A stretch of 64,000 bases of DNA from Paenibacillus tyrphae (GTDB lineage Bacteria > Bacillota > Bacilli > Paenibacillales > NBRC-103111). Shown here piece by piece: positions 41,316 to 50,729 of the stretch. The DNA lies in contig NZ_JNVM01000023.1 in assembly GCF_000722545.1 (NCBI RefSeq), forward strand, positions 56,091 through 120,090. The letters are read 5' to 3'. How positions within the stretch are numbered: the first letter of the stretch is position 1; each line of letters begins with the position of its first letter. The notes beneath the pieces were generated by a model. It saw only the letters and a list, made by a program, of their open reading frames with translations. It was not told the origin of the DNA and made no database searches. The translations under genes were made by a program, and so were the position numbers.

Positions 41316-41331
41316 AGCAAGTTCGCAGAAG

Positions 41332-41366
41332 GTGACGGCCGTACAGCGGGCCGTCACTCTTTTTTT
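41332..41366 (+). terminator. Terminator after rnc
   Basis: A perfect 9-bp stem GTGACGGCC/GGCCGTCAC followed by TCTTTTTTTT. Confidence 0.9.
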
Positions 41367-41523
41367 TTGCAGGAAAACGGGACTATTTGTCGAAAACCGG
41401 TATCGTTCCGGTTAGAGAAAGCAAGTCGATCGCAGCCTGCGTGTAGATCGCCGGACTGTTGTAAGGGACGGTATCTACTATAGGTCCGGAATATGGTACA
41501 ATAGCCGTAAGAGGTGAGCCAAG

Positions 41524-44500
41524 TTGTTTTTGAAACGTATCGAGCTCTCGGGCTTCAAATCGTTTGCGGATCGGACCGAGCTGGAATTCGTACAAGGAAT
41601 TACGGCGGTGGTCGGGCCGAACGGCAGCGGTAAAAGCAACATCTCCGACGGCATCCGTTGGGTGCTTGGCGAACAAAGCGCCAAGTCGCTGCGCGGAGGC
41701 AAGATGGAAGATATTATTTTCGCCGGAAGCGATGCCCGAAAAGCCGTCAATTACGGCGAAGTTTCGCTGACGCTCGATAATGCGAGCCAGTCGCTGCCGC
41801 TGGATTACAGCGAAGTGACGGTCACCCGGCGCGTGCATCGCAGCGGGGAAAGCGAATATATGATCAACAAGCAGCCCTGCCGGCTCAAAGATATTACCGA
41901 GCTCTTTATGGACACGGGAATCGGGAAGGAAGCTTACTCGATTATCGGGCAGGGGCGTATCGAAGAAATTTTGAGCACGAAATCGGAAGACCGCCGAGGT
42001 ATTTTTGAAGAAGCTTCGGGGATCGTCAAATATAAATCGCGCAAGCGCGAAACGGAAAAAAAACTGCAGGAAACGGAACAAAATTTGCTGCGTATCCACG
42101 ATCTGGTATCGGAGCTGGAAGACCAGTTGGAGCCGTTGCGCGTGCAGTCGGAGAAGGCGGTGCGCTTCAAAGAGCTGAAAGAAGAGCTCAAATCCAGCGA
42201 AATCGCGATGTACGTCCATCAGATCGAGCAGATTTATGCAAGCTGGACGGATACGAACGCTCAGCTTGAGAAGCTTCGCGAATCGCAGCGCGAATTGTCC
42301 GGCGTGATCAGCAAGCAGGACGCCGAGCTGGAGAAGGAACGCTGGGAAACGCGGAGGCTGGAGGAAGAGATCGAAGGATTGCAGCAGCACCTGCTTCAGC
42401 TCAGTGAGGATTTTGAGAAGTGCGAAGGCCAGGGCGAGGTGCTGAAGGAGCGGAAAAAAAATTACGCTTCCAATAAAAACCAGCTTCGACTTGCCGTCGC
42501 CCAGCAGGAGCAGCGGGTGCTTGATAAAGAGGCTGAAATTGCCCAACTGCGCGAAAAAATCGCCGCCATCGGAGCGGAGCTTGCGGAGACGCAGGCCAAG
42601 CTGAAAGCAGAAGAAGACCGGTTGCTCGGCGTGACGGGAGGCATCAGCAGCGCGGAGGAAGATCGGCTGAAGGGTGAACTCCTCGAAGTGCTGAACGATT
42701 CGGCCAATGCCCGCAACGAAGCGCGGTATGCCGAGCAGCAGCTTGAAGCGCTCGGACGCCGGTTGGACCGGCTCGACGACGAGCACCGCAAGTGGCAGGA
42801 GCAGCAGGAGAGCATCGCGGAACGCAAGGCGGCTCTGGAGAAGAAGCTTGAAGAAGCCGTGGCCGCGATTGCGGAGGTGCGGAATCAGTATCTGGAGCTC
42901 AGCCAAGGATTGAAATCGAAGCAGACGCTTTCGGAAGAGGCGCAGGCCGCCGTCCGCAAGTGGGAGCAGAAGATCGATTCGATGGTGTCGCGGCGCGATA
43001 CGATGCGCGAGATGGCAAACGACTATGACGGCTTTATGCACGGCGTCAAGGAAGTGCTGAAGGCAAAGGACCGTGGCGATTTGCGCGGTATTCGCGGTGC
43101 GGTGGCCGAGCTCGTCAAGGTGCCTGCCCATGTGGAAGTCGCCATGGAGACGGCGTTGGGCGGCGCGCTTCAGCACATCGTCGTGGACAACGAAGCGAAC
43201 GGCAGGGACGCGATCGCCTTTCTGAAGCGCCGTCAGCTCGGCCGGGCGACGTTCCTGCCGCTGGACGTTATTCGCAGCCGGTCCATTCCGGAAGGCGAGC
43301 AGCGTCAGATTCAAGGAATGGAAGGCTTTGTCGGCATTGCCGTCGATTTGGTGCAATTTGAAGATACGTATCGGCAAATTGCCGGCAGCTTGCTCGGCAA
43401 TGTCATTATTGCGAATACGCTGGAGGTTGCCAACCGGATCGCGGCCAGGGTGCAGTACCGGTACCGCGTCGTCACGCTGGAGGGCGATGTTGTGAACCCC
43501 GGCGGCTCGATGAGCGGGGGCAGCCAGCAGAAGAAAACGACCAGTCTTCTGAGCCGTCAACGGCAAATCGAAGACATGGATAAAGACATTTCGCTGTCCG
43601 AAACCCAGCTGAAAAGCTTCCGGGCCAAAGCGGAGGAGCTGCGCCGCGAAATCGGCGAAACGACGCGCAAGCTGGACGAGCTGCGGGCGGAAGGCGAGAA
43701 CCGGCGGGTCGAGGAGCAGCAGATTCGCGCTTCGCTTGAGCCGCTGGAGCATGAAGCGAAGCAGGTGGCCCAGCAGCTTGCGCTGTACGGCGCCGACGGC
43801 GAAACGCTGGCGGCCGAGCGCAGCGATCTGGAGCGCCGGCGGACGGATGCTCTCGAGGCGCAGGAGCTGCTGCAGCGGCAGGAGGCCGAGCTGCAGCAGG
43901 CCATCCGCGACGCGGAAATCCGCCGCAAGGCGAGCGAGTCGGAGAAAGAGGAGCTGCAAACGCAGCTCACCGACCTGAAGGTAAAGGTCGCGGCGCAATC
44001 GCAGGAGAAGCAGTCGCTGCATGAGCAGGAGCGCCGTTCCCGCAATGAGCTGGAGACGATCAAGCACGAGCTGGAAACGAACAGCGATCTGGAGCGGCAG
44101 CTCGACTCCGATATGGCGAATCATGAGCAGGAATCCGTGCACCAGATCGAGCAGCTTAATGATTTGAAGCTGAAGAAGCAGCAATGTGCGGAGCAACTGG
44201 ACATGAAGCGCGCGGAGCGGGCGCAGTGGGTGGCGAAGCTCGAAGCCGAGGAAAGCAAAACCAAAGAGCAGCGCACCCAGCTCAGGCAGATCGAAGAGCA
44301 GCTCCATCAGACGGAGGTTCGCGTGAACCGCTTGGACGTGGAGCTGGAGAACCTGCTCAAAAAGCTCTCCGAGGATTACGAGCTTAGCTATGAGCTGGCG
44401 AAAGAGCGCTATCCCGTACCGGAGGATGTCTTGGGCACCCAAAATAAAGTTCGCGACCTGAAGCGCGAAATCGCCATTCTCGGGGAAGTCAACCTTGGGG

Positions 44501-45099
44501 CGATCGAAGAATACCAGCGCGTTCACGAGCGGTACCAGTTTTTGGCGGAGCAGAAGAACGATCTGGTGGAGGCTAAAACAGCGCTTTATCTCGTAATCCG
44601 CGAGATGGACGAGGAGATGGGAAGACGATTCCGTTCCACGTTCGATGCGATCCGTTCGCATTTTGTCGTCGTCTTCGGCAAGCTGTTCGGGGGCGGCCGG
44701 GCCGACCTGATTTTGTCGGAGCCGGACAATCTGCTTGACACAGGTATTGAGATCGTAGCGCAGCCTCCGGGCAAAAAACTGCAGAATTTGCAGCTGCTCT
44801 CCGGCGGCGAACGGGCGCTGACCGCTATTGCGCTGCTGTTCTCGATCATCCGGGTCAAGCCCGTGCCGTTCTGCGTGCTCGATGAGGTCGAAGCGGCGCT
44901 GGACGAGGCGAACGTGACCCGTTTTGCCGAATATTTGCGCGAATTTTCGATGTCGACGCAATTTATCGTCGTAACGCACCGCAAAGGCACGATGGAGGAA
45001 GCCGACGTGCTGTACGGCGTGACGATGGAAGAGGGCGGCGTTTCGAAGCTCGTATCCGTTCGTCTGGAAGATGACGAAGCCATTATGGAAGCCGGCTGA
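41524..45099 (+). CDS. smc: Chromosome segregation protein SMC
   Basis: 1191 residues from a TTG start (GAGGTG upstream). Walker A GPNGSGKSNISDGIRWVLG near residue 32, long coiled coils (about 170-500 and 680-1000), a hinge (about 515-640, GVKEVLKAKDRGDLRGIRGA) and the C-terminal ATPase head with signature LLSGGERALTAIALLFS and Walker B CVLDEVEAALDEANV. Works with ScpA/ScpB to organise and separate the nucleoid. Its reverse strand carries a spuriously long open frame because of biased codon use. Confidence 0.99.
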   Translation: MFLKRIELSGFKSFADRTELEFVQGITAVVGPNGSGKSNISDGIRWVLGEQSAKSLRGGKMEDIIFAGSDARKAVNYGEVSLTLDNASQSLPLDYSEVTVTRRVHRSGESEYMINKQPCRLKDITELFMDTGIGKEAYSIIGQGRIEEILSTKSEDRRGIFEEASGIVKYKSRKRETEKKLQETEQNLLRIHDLVSELEDQLEPLRVQSEKAVRFKELKEELKSSEIAMYVHQIEQIYASWTDTNAQLEKLRESQRELSGVISKQDAELEKERWETRRLEEEIEGLQQHLLQLSEDFEKCEGQGEVLKERKKNYASNKNQLRLAVAQQEQRVLDKEAEIAQLREKIAAIGAELAETQAKLKAEEDRLLGVTGGISSAEEDRLKGELLEVLNDSANARNEARYAEQQLEALGRRLDRLDDEHRKWQEQQESIAERKAALEKKLEEAVAAIAEVRNQYLELSQGLKSKQTLSEEAQAAVRKWEQKIDSMVSRRDTMREMANDYDGFMHGVKEVLKAKDRGDLRGIRGAVAELVKVPAHVEVAMETALGGALQHIVVDNEANGRDAIAFLKRRQLGRATFLPLDVIRSRSIPEGEQRQIQGMEGFVGIAVDLVQFEDTYRQIAGSLLGNVIIANTLEVANRIAARVQYRYRVVTLEGDVVNPGGSMSGGSQQKKTTSLLSRQRQIEDMDKDISLSETQLKSFRAKAEELRREIGETTRKLDELRAEGENRRVEEQQIRASLEPLEHEAKQVAQQLALYGADGETLAAERSDLERRRTDALEAQELLQRQEAELQQAIRDAEIRRKASESEKEELQTQLTDLKVKVAAQSQEKQSLHEQERRSRNELETIKHELETNSDLERQLDSDMANHEQESVHQIEQLNDLKLKKQQCAEQLDMKRAERAQWVAKLEAEESKTKEQRTQLRQIEEQLHQTEVRVNRLDVELENLLKKLSEDYELSYELAKERYPVPEDVLGTQNKVRDLKREIAILGEVNLGAIEEYQRVHERYQFLAEQKNDLVEAKTALYLVIREMDEEMGRRFRSTFDAIRSHFVVVFGKLFGGGRADLILSEPDNLLDTGIEIVAQPPGKKLQNLQLLSGGERALTAIALLFSIIRVKPVPFCVLDEVEAALDEANVTRFAEYLREFSMSTQFIVVTHRKGTMEEADVLYGVTMEEGGVSKLVSVRLEDDEAIMEAG

Positions 45100-45131
45100 T
45101 GCCGATATATTGAGATTGAGGTAGGTGCCCC

Positions 45132-46136
45132 GTGAGCTTTTTTAAACGATTGAAAGAAGCGATTTCGACCAAAGCCGAAACGGTGACGAATAAATTCAAG
45201 GAAGGCTTGGCCAAAACGAGAGATGTGTTTGTCGAGCGCGTAGAGGATCTGTTTTCCCGCCGCAAAAAAATCGACGAGGATTTTTACGAGGAGCTAGAGG
45301 AAATTCTGATCGGCGCCGATGTGGGCGTGAACACGGTACTGAAGCTGATCGAGGATCTGCGGGCCGAAGTTCGCAAACGCAAAATCGAGAATCCGAGCGA
45401 GCTGCAGCCGATTTTGTCCGAGATGCTGATTGCGCTGCTCAAAGGGCAGGAGCAAACCGGGCTGAGCATGGCCGAATCCGGCCTCACGGTCATTTTGTTC
45501 GTAGGCGTCAACGGCGTCGGCAAAACGACGACGATCGGCAAAATGGCCCATATGCTGAAATCCCAGGGCAAAAAAGTGCTGCTTGCCGCCGGAGACACGT
45601 TCCGTGCCGGAGCGATCGAGCAGTTGGAAGAATGGGGGCGCCGCGTAGGCGTCGACGTGATCAAGCAGCAGGCGGGCTCGGACCCGGCGGCGGTTATGTA
45701 TGATGCGCTGCATGCAGCCAAATCGCGCGGCGTGGACGTGCTGCTCTGTGATACGGCGGGCCGTCTGCAGAACAAAGTCAACCTGATGGAAGAGCTGAAC
45801 AAAATTTACCGCGTCATCCGCCGCGAGGTACCGGAAGCGCCGCACGAGGTGCTGCTGGTGCTCGATGCGACGACCGGGCAGAACGCATTGCAGCAGGCGA
45901 AGCTGTTCGACGAGAAATCCGGTCTGAGTGGCCTCGTGCTGACCAAGCTGGACGGAACGGCAAAAGGCGGCATTGTCGTCGCGATCCGTCAGGAGCTGAA
46001 GCTGCCGGTCAAATTCGTCGGCCTCGGCGAGAAAATGGACGATCTGCAAGCGTTCGACTCCGATCAGTTCGTGCATGCGCTATTCAGCAAATGGATTGCC
46101 GAATCGGAGAAGGAAGAGGAAAAAGCCGGTCAATAA
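45132..46136 (+). CDS. ftsY: Signal recognition particle receptor FtsY
   Basis: 334 residues, GTG start. Short A/N region, GTPase domain with GVNGVGKTTTIGKMAHML, DTAGRLQNKVNLM and TKLDGTAKGG. It docks the SRP-ribosome complex at the membrane. The terminator overlaps the stop codon. Confidence 0.98.
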   Translation: MSFFKRLKEAISTKAETVTNKFKEGLAKTRDVFVERVEDLFSRRKKIDEDFYEELEEILIGADVGVNTVLKLIEDLRAEVRKRKIENPSELQPILSEMLIALLKGQEQTGLSMAESGLTVILFVGVNGVGKTTTIGKMAHMLKSQGKKVLLAAGDTFRAGAIEQLEEWGRRVGVDVIKQQAGSDPAAVMYDALHAAKSRGVDVLLCDTAGRLQNKVNLMEELNKIYRVIRREVPEAPHEVLLVLDATTGQNALQQAKLFDEKSGLSGLVLTKLDGTAKGGIVVAIRQELKLPVKFVGLGEKMDDLQAFDSDQFVHALFSKWIAESEKEEEKAGQ

Positions 46137-46147
46137 ACCGGCTTTTT
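46121..46147 (+). terminator. Terminator overlapping the ftsY stop codon
   Basis: AAAGCCGGT/ACCGGCTTT with a 6-base loop and TTTTT. Confidence 0.85.
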
Positions 46148-46304
46148 GCCGCTCATTTTTAGGGTCGGCTTTCTCTGTTTTCGCTGCTGCAGCTATGCTT
46201 TTGACCTGACAAGGAGAAAAGCTTGACATCCCTCTTCAATTTCAGTATGATAAGTGAGGTTGATTTGCTGTAAAGTGTTTTACCTTAACGGGGGTGAGGC
46301 ACGA

Positions 46305-46655
46305 ATGACGGAGGAAAACGTCCTTCAAAAGACGAATCGGATTAATCTGCTGTTCGATTTCTACGAACGGCTGCTGACAGAAAAGCAGCAAATGTTTTTG
46401 AAGCATTATTTTCACGACGACTATTCGCTTGGCGAGATCGCAACGGAATTCAGCATCAGCCGTCAAGCGGTTTACGAGCATATTAAACGGGCCGAATCCG
46501 TGCTTGAGGAATATGAAGGCAAGCTGCGGCTCTTGGAGAAGCATGAAGAGCGGCAGCGGCTTCTGCGGCAGCTTGAGGCGCTTAGCGGCGGTCTGCCGGA
46601 GCCTCAACGTATGGAGATTCAGGCCGTCATGGAAAATCTTAACGAATTGGATTAA
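46305..46655 (+). CDS. ylxM: YlxM-family helix-turn-helix protein, SRP-associated
   Basis: 116 residues. Sigma-4-like HTH (LTEKQQMFLKHYFHDDYSLG, ISRQAVYEHIKRAESVLEEYE) in the conserved position upstream of ffh. YlxM modulates SRP GTPase activity in streptococci. ATG 46305 follows GGGGTGAGG; overlaps no neighbour and ffh begins 30 bp on. Confidence 0.95.
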   Translation: MTEENVLQKTNRINLLFDFYERLLTEKQQMFLKHYFHDDYSLGEIATEFSISRQAVYEHIKRAESVLEEYEGKLRLLEKHEERQRLLRQLEALSGGLPEPQRMEIQAVMENLNELD

Positions 46656-46685
46656 CATATTCCCTCCGGAAGGTGGTGACGACCT

Positions 46686-48053
46686 GTGGCATTCGAAGGA
46701 CTATCCAGCCGGCTGCAAAGTGTATTCAGTAAGCTTAGAGGAAAAGGCAAGCTGACCGAGGACGATGTAAACGAAGCGCTGCGGGAAGTACGGCTTGCGC
46801 TCCTTGAGGCGGATGTCAACTTTAAGGTCGTCAAGGAATTCATCGCCAAGGTGAAGGAACAGGCGATTGGACAAGAAGTGCTGCAAAGCTTTACCCCGGC
46901 GATGGTTGTCGTCGATATTGTAAATAAAGAGCTGACGGCCTTGATGGGCGGGACGCAGAGCAAGCTGGCGCGGGCGAACAAGCCGCCGACGGTCATTATG
47001 ATGGTCGGTCTGCAGGGCGCGGGGAAAACGACGACGACCGGCAAGCTCGCGAAGCTGCTGCTCCAGCAAAACCATCGGCCGCTGCTTGCGGCAGCGGACA
47101 TCTACCGTCCGGCTGCGATCAAACAGCTTCAAGTGCTGGGCGAGCAGTTAAAGGTTCCGGTGTTCTCGCTGGGCGACAAAGTAAGCCCAGTCGAGATTGC
47201 GAAGCAGGCGCTGCAGCATGCGAAGGATCATAACAACGATTATTTGATCGTCGATACCGCGGGTCGTCTTCACATCGACGAAAGCTTGATGGACGAATTG
47301 AAGCAAATCGTTGAAGCGGTCAGCCCCGACGAGATTTTGCTGGTAGTCGACGCGATGACCGGGCAAGATGCCGTCAACGTGGCCGAAAGCTTTCATAAGC
47401 AGCTCGAGCTGACAGGTGTCGTGCTGACGAAACTCGACGGCGATACGCGCGGGGGGGCGGCGATTTCGGTCAAAGCCGTTACCGGCTGTCCGATCAAGTT
47501 TGCTGCCATGGGCGAGAAGCTGGATGCGCTCGAACCGTTCCATCCGGAACGGATGGCTTCGCGGATTCTCGGCATGGGCGATATGCTCACGCTGATCGAG
47601 AAAGCGCAAGCGAGCATCGACGCCGACAAGGCGAAGGAAATGGAACGCAAGCTGCGTACTGCTGAATTCACGTTTGATGACTTCCTGGAGCAGATGGAGC
47701 AGGTCAAGAAGCTGGGTCCGCTGGACCAATTGCTCGACATGCTGCCGGGCGCGGGCAAGATCAAAGGCATGAAGGACGTCAAGGTCGACGATAAGCAAAT
47801 GGCTCGCGTCGCCGCGATCGTCAAGTCGATGACCAAGGAAGAACGGCAAAATCCGGATCTGCTTAGTCCAAGCCGGCGCAAGCGTCTGGCTGCGGGCAGC
47901 GGCAATTCCGTGCAGGATGTCAACCGGTTCATCAAGCAGTTCGAAGATATGCGCAAAATGATGAAGCAGTTCTCCGGCATGATGGGACCCAAAGGGGCCA
48001 AGCAGCTGAAGAACCTCAAGAAGCTCGGACGCGGGATGAAATTCCCGTTTTGA
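46686..48053 (+). CDS. ffh: Signal recognition particle protein Ffh
   Basis: 455 residues from GTG 46686 (AAGGTGGTG upstream). N domain, G domain with GLQGAGKTTTTGKLAKLL, DTAGRLHID and TKLDGDTRGGAAIS, and a Met-rich M domain (about 300-445, FDDFLEQMEQVKKLGPLDQL and MRKMMKQFSGMM). Binds signal sequences and 4.5S/6S RNA for cotranslational targeting. Confidence 0.99.
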   Translation: MAFEGLSSRLQSVFSKLRGKGKLTEDDVNEALREVRLALLEADVNFKVVKEFIAKVKEQAIGQEVLQSFTPAMVVVDIVNKELTALMGGTQSKLARANKPPTVIMMVGLQGAGKTTTTGKLAKLLLQQNHRPLLAAADIYRPAAIKQLQVLGEQLKVPVFSLGDKVSPVEIAKQALQHAKDHNNDYLIVDTAGRLHIDESLMDELKQIVEAVSPDEILLVVDAMTGQDAVNVAESFHKQLELTGVVLTKLDGDTRGGAAISVKAVTGCPIKFAAMGEKLDALEPFHPERMASRILGMGDMLTLIEKAQASIDADKAKEMERKLRTAEFTFDDFLEQMEQVKKLGPLDQLLDMLPGAGKIKGMKDVKVDDKQMARVAAIVKSMTKEERQNPDLLSPSRRKRLAAGSGNSVQDVNRFIKQFEDMRKMMKQFSGMMGPKGAKQLKNLKKLGRGMKFPF

Positions 48054-48091
48054 GATAAATGATGTTTAACTCTATTGGGGAGGTGATATAC

Positions 48092-48364
48092 ATGGCAACT
48101 CGCATTCGTCTGAAGCGTATGGGCGCTCACAAAGCTCCTTTCTACCGCGTGGTGGTTTCGGATTCCCGTTCCCCGCGTGACGGTCGTTTCATTGAAGAGA
48201 TTGGCACATACAATCCGGTTGCTCAACCAGCCGTTGTGAATATCGACGAGGAAAAAGCACTGAAATGGCTCCAAAACGGTGCACAAGCTTCCGATACGGT
48301 TCGCAGCCTGTTCAGCAAAGCTGGCATTTTGACAAAATTTCACGAGTCTAAACTGCAGAAGTAA
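48092..48364 (+). CDS. rpsP: 30S ribosomal protein S16
   Basis: 90 residues, MATRIRLKRMGAHKAPFYRV start. GAGGTG lies 8 nt before ATG 48092. Operon rpsP-khpA-rimM-trmD-rplS as in Bacillus. Confidence 0.99.
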   Translation: MATRIRLKRMGAHKAPFYRVVVSDSRSPRDGRFIEEIGTYNPVAQPAVVNIDEEKALKWLQNGAQASDTVRSLFSKAGILTKFHESKLQK

Positions 48365-48386
48365 TCTGTAAGATTCGGAGGGTACG

Positions 48387-48617
48387 ATGAAGGATCTTAT
48401 TACCGTTATCGCCAAGGCGTTGGTGGATCATCCTGAAGAAGTACGCGTGAATACGGTCGAGGACGACCGCAGCATTACGTTTGAGCTGTCGGTACACTCC
48501 GACGATGTCGGCAAGGTAATCGGCAAGCAAGGACGTATTGCCAAGGCGCTCCGCACCGTAGTCACATCCGCTGCAGTGAAAGAACCGAAACGCGTTTCGG
48601 TTGAAATCGTGTCATAA
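48387..48617 (+). CDS. khpA: KH-domain RNA-binding protein KhpA (YlqC)
   Basis: 76 residues, one KH domain with the GKQG loop (DDVGKVIGKQGRIAKALRTV). Binds RNA, with KhpB as partner in other Firmicutes. Directly after rpsP (22 bp). Confidence 0.95.
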   Translation: MKDLITVIAKALVDHPEEVRVNTVEDDRSITFELSVHSDDVGKVIGKQGRIAKALRTVVTSAAVKEPKRVSVEIVS

Positions 48618-48627
48618 GGGAAACATG

Positions 48628-48657
48628 AGAGTTAGGAGCTACTCCTAACTCTTTTCT
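48628..48657 (+). terminator. Terminator or attenuator between khpA and rimM
   Basis: AGTTAGGAG/CTCCTAACT perfect 9-bp stem with a 3-base loop followed by CTTTTCTCTT. Likely lowers rimM-trmD expression relative to rpsP. Confidence 0.75.
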
Positions 48658-48695
48658 CTTCTTATAAGCTCCTATTCCAAACCCGGGAGGGTCCT

Positions 48696-49220
48696 ATGAG
48701 CGAAAAGTTATATACGGTTGGGAAAATTGTAAATACGCATGGCATCCGCGGCGAGCTTAAGATCGTCCCGGAAACGCATTTTCCGGACGAGCGCTTTGCC
48801 AAAGGCAGCAAGCTGGTATTTGTCCATCCCGAACAAGGGACGCAGCTTCCTGTTACAGTAGAAGCGGCCCGAGAGCAAAAAAACATGTTCATCATCAAAT
48901 TCCAAGGCTTCACGAACATCAACGAAGTGGAAAAATATAAGGGCTGGCTGTTAAAAGTCGAAGAGCAATACTTATCCGAGCTTCCTGAAGACGAGTACTA
49001 CTACCACGAAATTATCGGCTGTACAATCGTCACGGAAGAAGGCGAAGAGCTGGGTGCGATCTCGGAAATTTTGTCGCCTGGGGCCAATGACGTATGGGTC
49101 GTCAAGCGTCCGGCCGGCAAACCGCTGCTGCTCCCTTATATCGACGATGTTGTGCTGAACGTCGACATAAACGAGAAGAAGGTTACAGTCCGCCTGATGG
49201 AAGGCTTGCTTGACCTATGA
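48696..49220 (+). CDS. rimM: Ribosome maturation factor RimM
   Basis: 174 residues. N-terminal barrel (YTVGKIVNTHGIRGELKI) and PRC barrel (YYYHEIIGCTIVTEEGEELG, NDVWVVKR, LLLPYIDDVV). Helps 16S rRNA 3' domain assembly. The stop overlaps trmD as ATGA. Confidence 0.98.
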   Translation: MSEKLYTVGKIVNTHGIRGELKIVPETHFPDERFAKGSKLVFVHPEQGTQLPVTVEAAREQKNMFIIKFQGFTNINEVEKYKGWLLKVEEQYLSELPEDEYYYHEIIGCTIVTEEGEELGAISEILSPGANDVWVVKRPAGKPLLLPYIDDVVLNVDINEKKVTVRLMEGLLDL

Positions 49221-49984
49221 GAATCGATGTGCTGACGCTTTTTCCGGCGATGTTCGACGGGGTCTTTGCTTCGAGTATTTTGGGGAAGGCACGGGAAAAA
49301 GGATTAGTCGAGCTGAATACGGTCAATTTTCGGGATTACGCGAACAACAAGCACAATACGGTGGACGACTATCCGTACGGGGGCGGCGGCGGAATGGTGC
49401 TGAAGCCGGAGCCGCTGTTCGCTGCGGTTGAAGATGTAACCTCCGGACTCGAATCGAAGCCCCGCGTGATCCTGATGTGTCCTCAAGGCGAGTCGTTCTC
49501 GCAGAAAAAAGCCGAGGAGCTTTCGGCGGAGCGGCATTTGATCTTCGTCTGTGGACACTACGAAGGCTATGACGAGCGAATCCGCGAGCACTTGGTGACG
49601 GACGAGCTGTCCATCGGCGATTATGTGCTGACCGGGGGAGAGCTGCCGGCGATGGTCGTGATCGACAGCGTCGTACGTTTGCTTCCCGGCGTGCTGGGCA
49701 ACGAAACGTCGGCGGTGACGGACTCGTTCAGCACCGGCCTGCTGGAATACCCTCATTATACCCGTCCCGCGAATTTCCGCGGCTGGGAGGTTCCCGAAGT
49801 GCTGATCTCCGGCCACCATGGGAATATCGAGGAATGGCGCAGAAAGCAGTCGCTGGAGCGCACATGGAGGAAACGTCGGGATTTGCTGGCGGGAATCGAG
49901 CTCACGCCTAAAGAACGCCGCTGGCTTGACGAATGGGAAGCGCAGGAGCGTTCCGGGCAAGAAGCCCCAGGTAAGCCGGAATGA
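49217..49984 (+). CDS. trmD: tRNA (guanine(37)-N(1))-methyltransferase
   Basis: 255 residues. SPOUT fold with the SAM knot LIFVCGHYEGYDERI and SIGDYVLTGGELPAM; the N-terminus MRIDVLTLFPAMFDG is canonical. Methylates G37 to prevent frameshifting. Coupled to rimM. Confidence 0.99.
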   Translation: MRIDVLTLFPAMFDGVFASSILGKAREKGLVELNTVNFRDYANNKHNTVDDYPYGGGGGMVLKPEPLFAAVEDVTSGLESKPRVILMCPQGESFSQKKAEELSAERHLIFVCGHYEGYDERIREHLVTDELSIGDYVLTGGELPAMVVIDSVVRLLPGVLGNETSAVTDSFSTGLLEYPHYTRPANFRGWEVPEVLISGHHGNIEEWRRKQSLERTWRKRRDLLAGIELTPKERRWLDEWEAQERSGQEAPGKPE

Positions 49985-50000
49985 CGGGCCTCAGGAAGAG

Positions 50001-50044
50001 CCGTTTTGCGTCATGCGCAGGAGCATGAGACAAGACGGTTTTTT
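50001..50044 (+). terminator. Terminator after trmD
   Basis: A 16-position stem (50001-50016 with 50023-50038, a 2-bp internal loop and one G-U) followed by TTTTTT. Confidence 0.75.
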
Positions 50045-50172
50045 AATTTGGCGGATGGAATACATTTTCGTTTTAACGGGAATAATGTCTGGAAGAGATC
50101 GCCAAGCATCCGACATGAACGGATCGATTTGCAAAAATAGAACGATCCTTCATCTTACAACAAAGAAATTGG

Positions 50173-50313
50173 TTGTGTTTCCCTCGAGTTTATGCTAATA
50201 TATAAAACGTTGTGGCAATTTGCTTGAATACGGTGGTCCTCTGCGCGTGACATCGAAGAACCGACATCTATTAGCAGCGGCATGAACACCTGTGTGGAAG
50301 GAGGGAGTCATCC
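50173..50313 (+). promoter_or_regulatory. rplS promoter and probable L19 leader
   Basis: TTGTGT (50173-50178), 17-bp spacer, TAATAT (50196-50201). About 105 nt of untranslated leader follow before rplS. Firmicutes often carry an autoregulatory L19 leader here; the fold was not verified. Confidence 0.5.
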
Positions 50314-50655
50314 ATGAACTTGATCCAAGAGATTACGAAGGAACAACTGCGCAGCGACATTCCGAGCTTTCGTCCTGGCGACACTTTGAAAGTGTATGTT
50401 AAGGTTATCGAGGGTTCGCGCGAGCGTGTCCAGCTGTTCGAGGGCGTTGTTATTAAGCGCCGCGGCGGCGGAATCAGCGAAACGTTCACAGTAAGAAAAA
50501 TTTCTTACGGTGTCGGCGTTGAGAGAACGTTCCCGATTCATACTCCGAAGATCGATAAGATTGAAGTGGCTCGCCGTGGTAAAGTCCGTCGCGCGAAGCT
50601 CTACTATCTTCGCGGTCTGCGCGGTAAGGCAGCAAGAATTCAAGAGATTCGATAA
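50314..50655 (+). CDS. rplS: 50S ribosomal protein L19
   Basis: 113 residues, with FRPGDTLKVYVKVIEGSRER and FEGVVIKRRGGGISETFTVR. Lies at the 30S-50S interface. GGAAGGAGGG precedes the ATG. Confidence 0.99.
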   Translation: MNLIQEITKEQLRSDIPSFRPGDTLKVYVKVIEGSRERVQLFEGVVIKRRGGGISETFTVRKISYGVGVERTFPIHTPKIDKIEVARRGKVRRAKLYYLRGLRGKAARIQEIR

Positions 50656-50662
50656 CGAAAAC

Positions 50663-50698
50663 AAAGGGGCTTGCACACCAAGTCCCTTTTCGTTTTTT
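50663..50698 (+). terminator. Terminator after rplS
   Basis: AAAGGGGCTTG/CAAGTCCCTTT stem with one mismatch, then CGTTTTTT. Confidence 0.8.
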
Positions 50699-50729
50699 AC
50701 CCCACTCTGGCGAAAGGGCAGGAAAGCTA

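Noticed and set aside
41383..44979. A 1198-codon open frame on the - strand
   Set aside because: It lies entirely opposite smc, whose motifs are complete; the frame stays open only because of smc codon bias, and its translation is Leu/Arg/His-rich with no family features.
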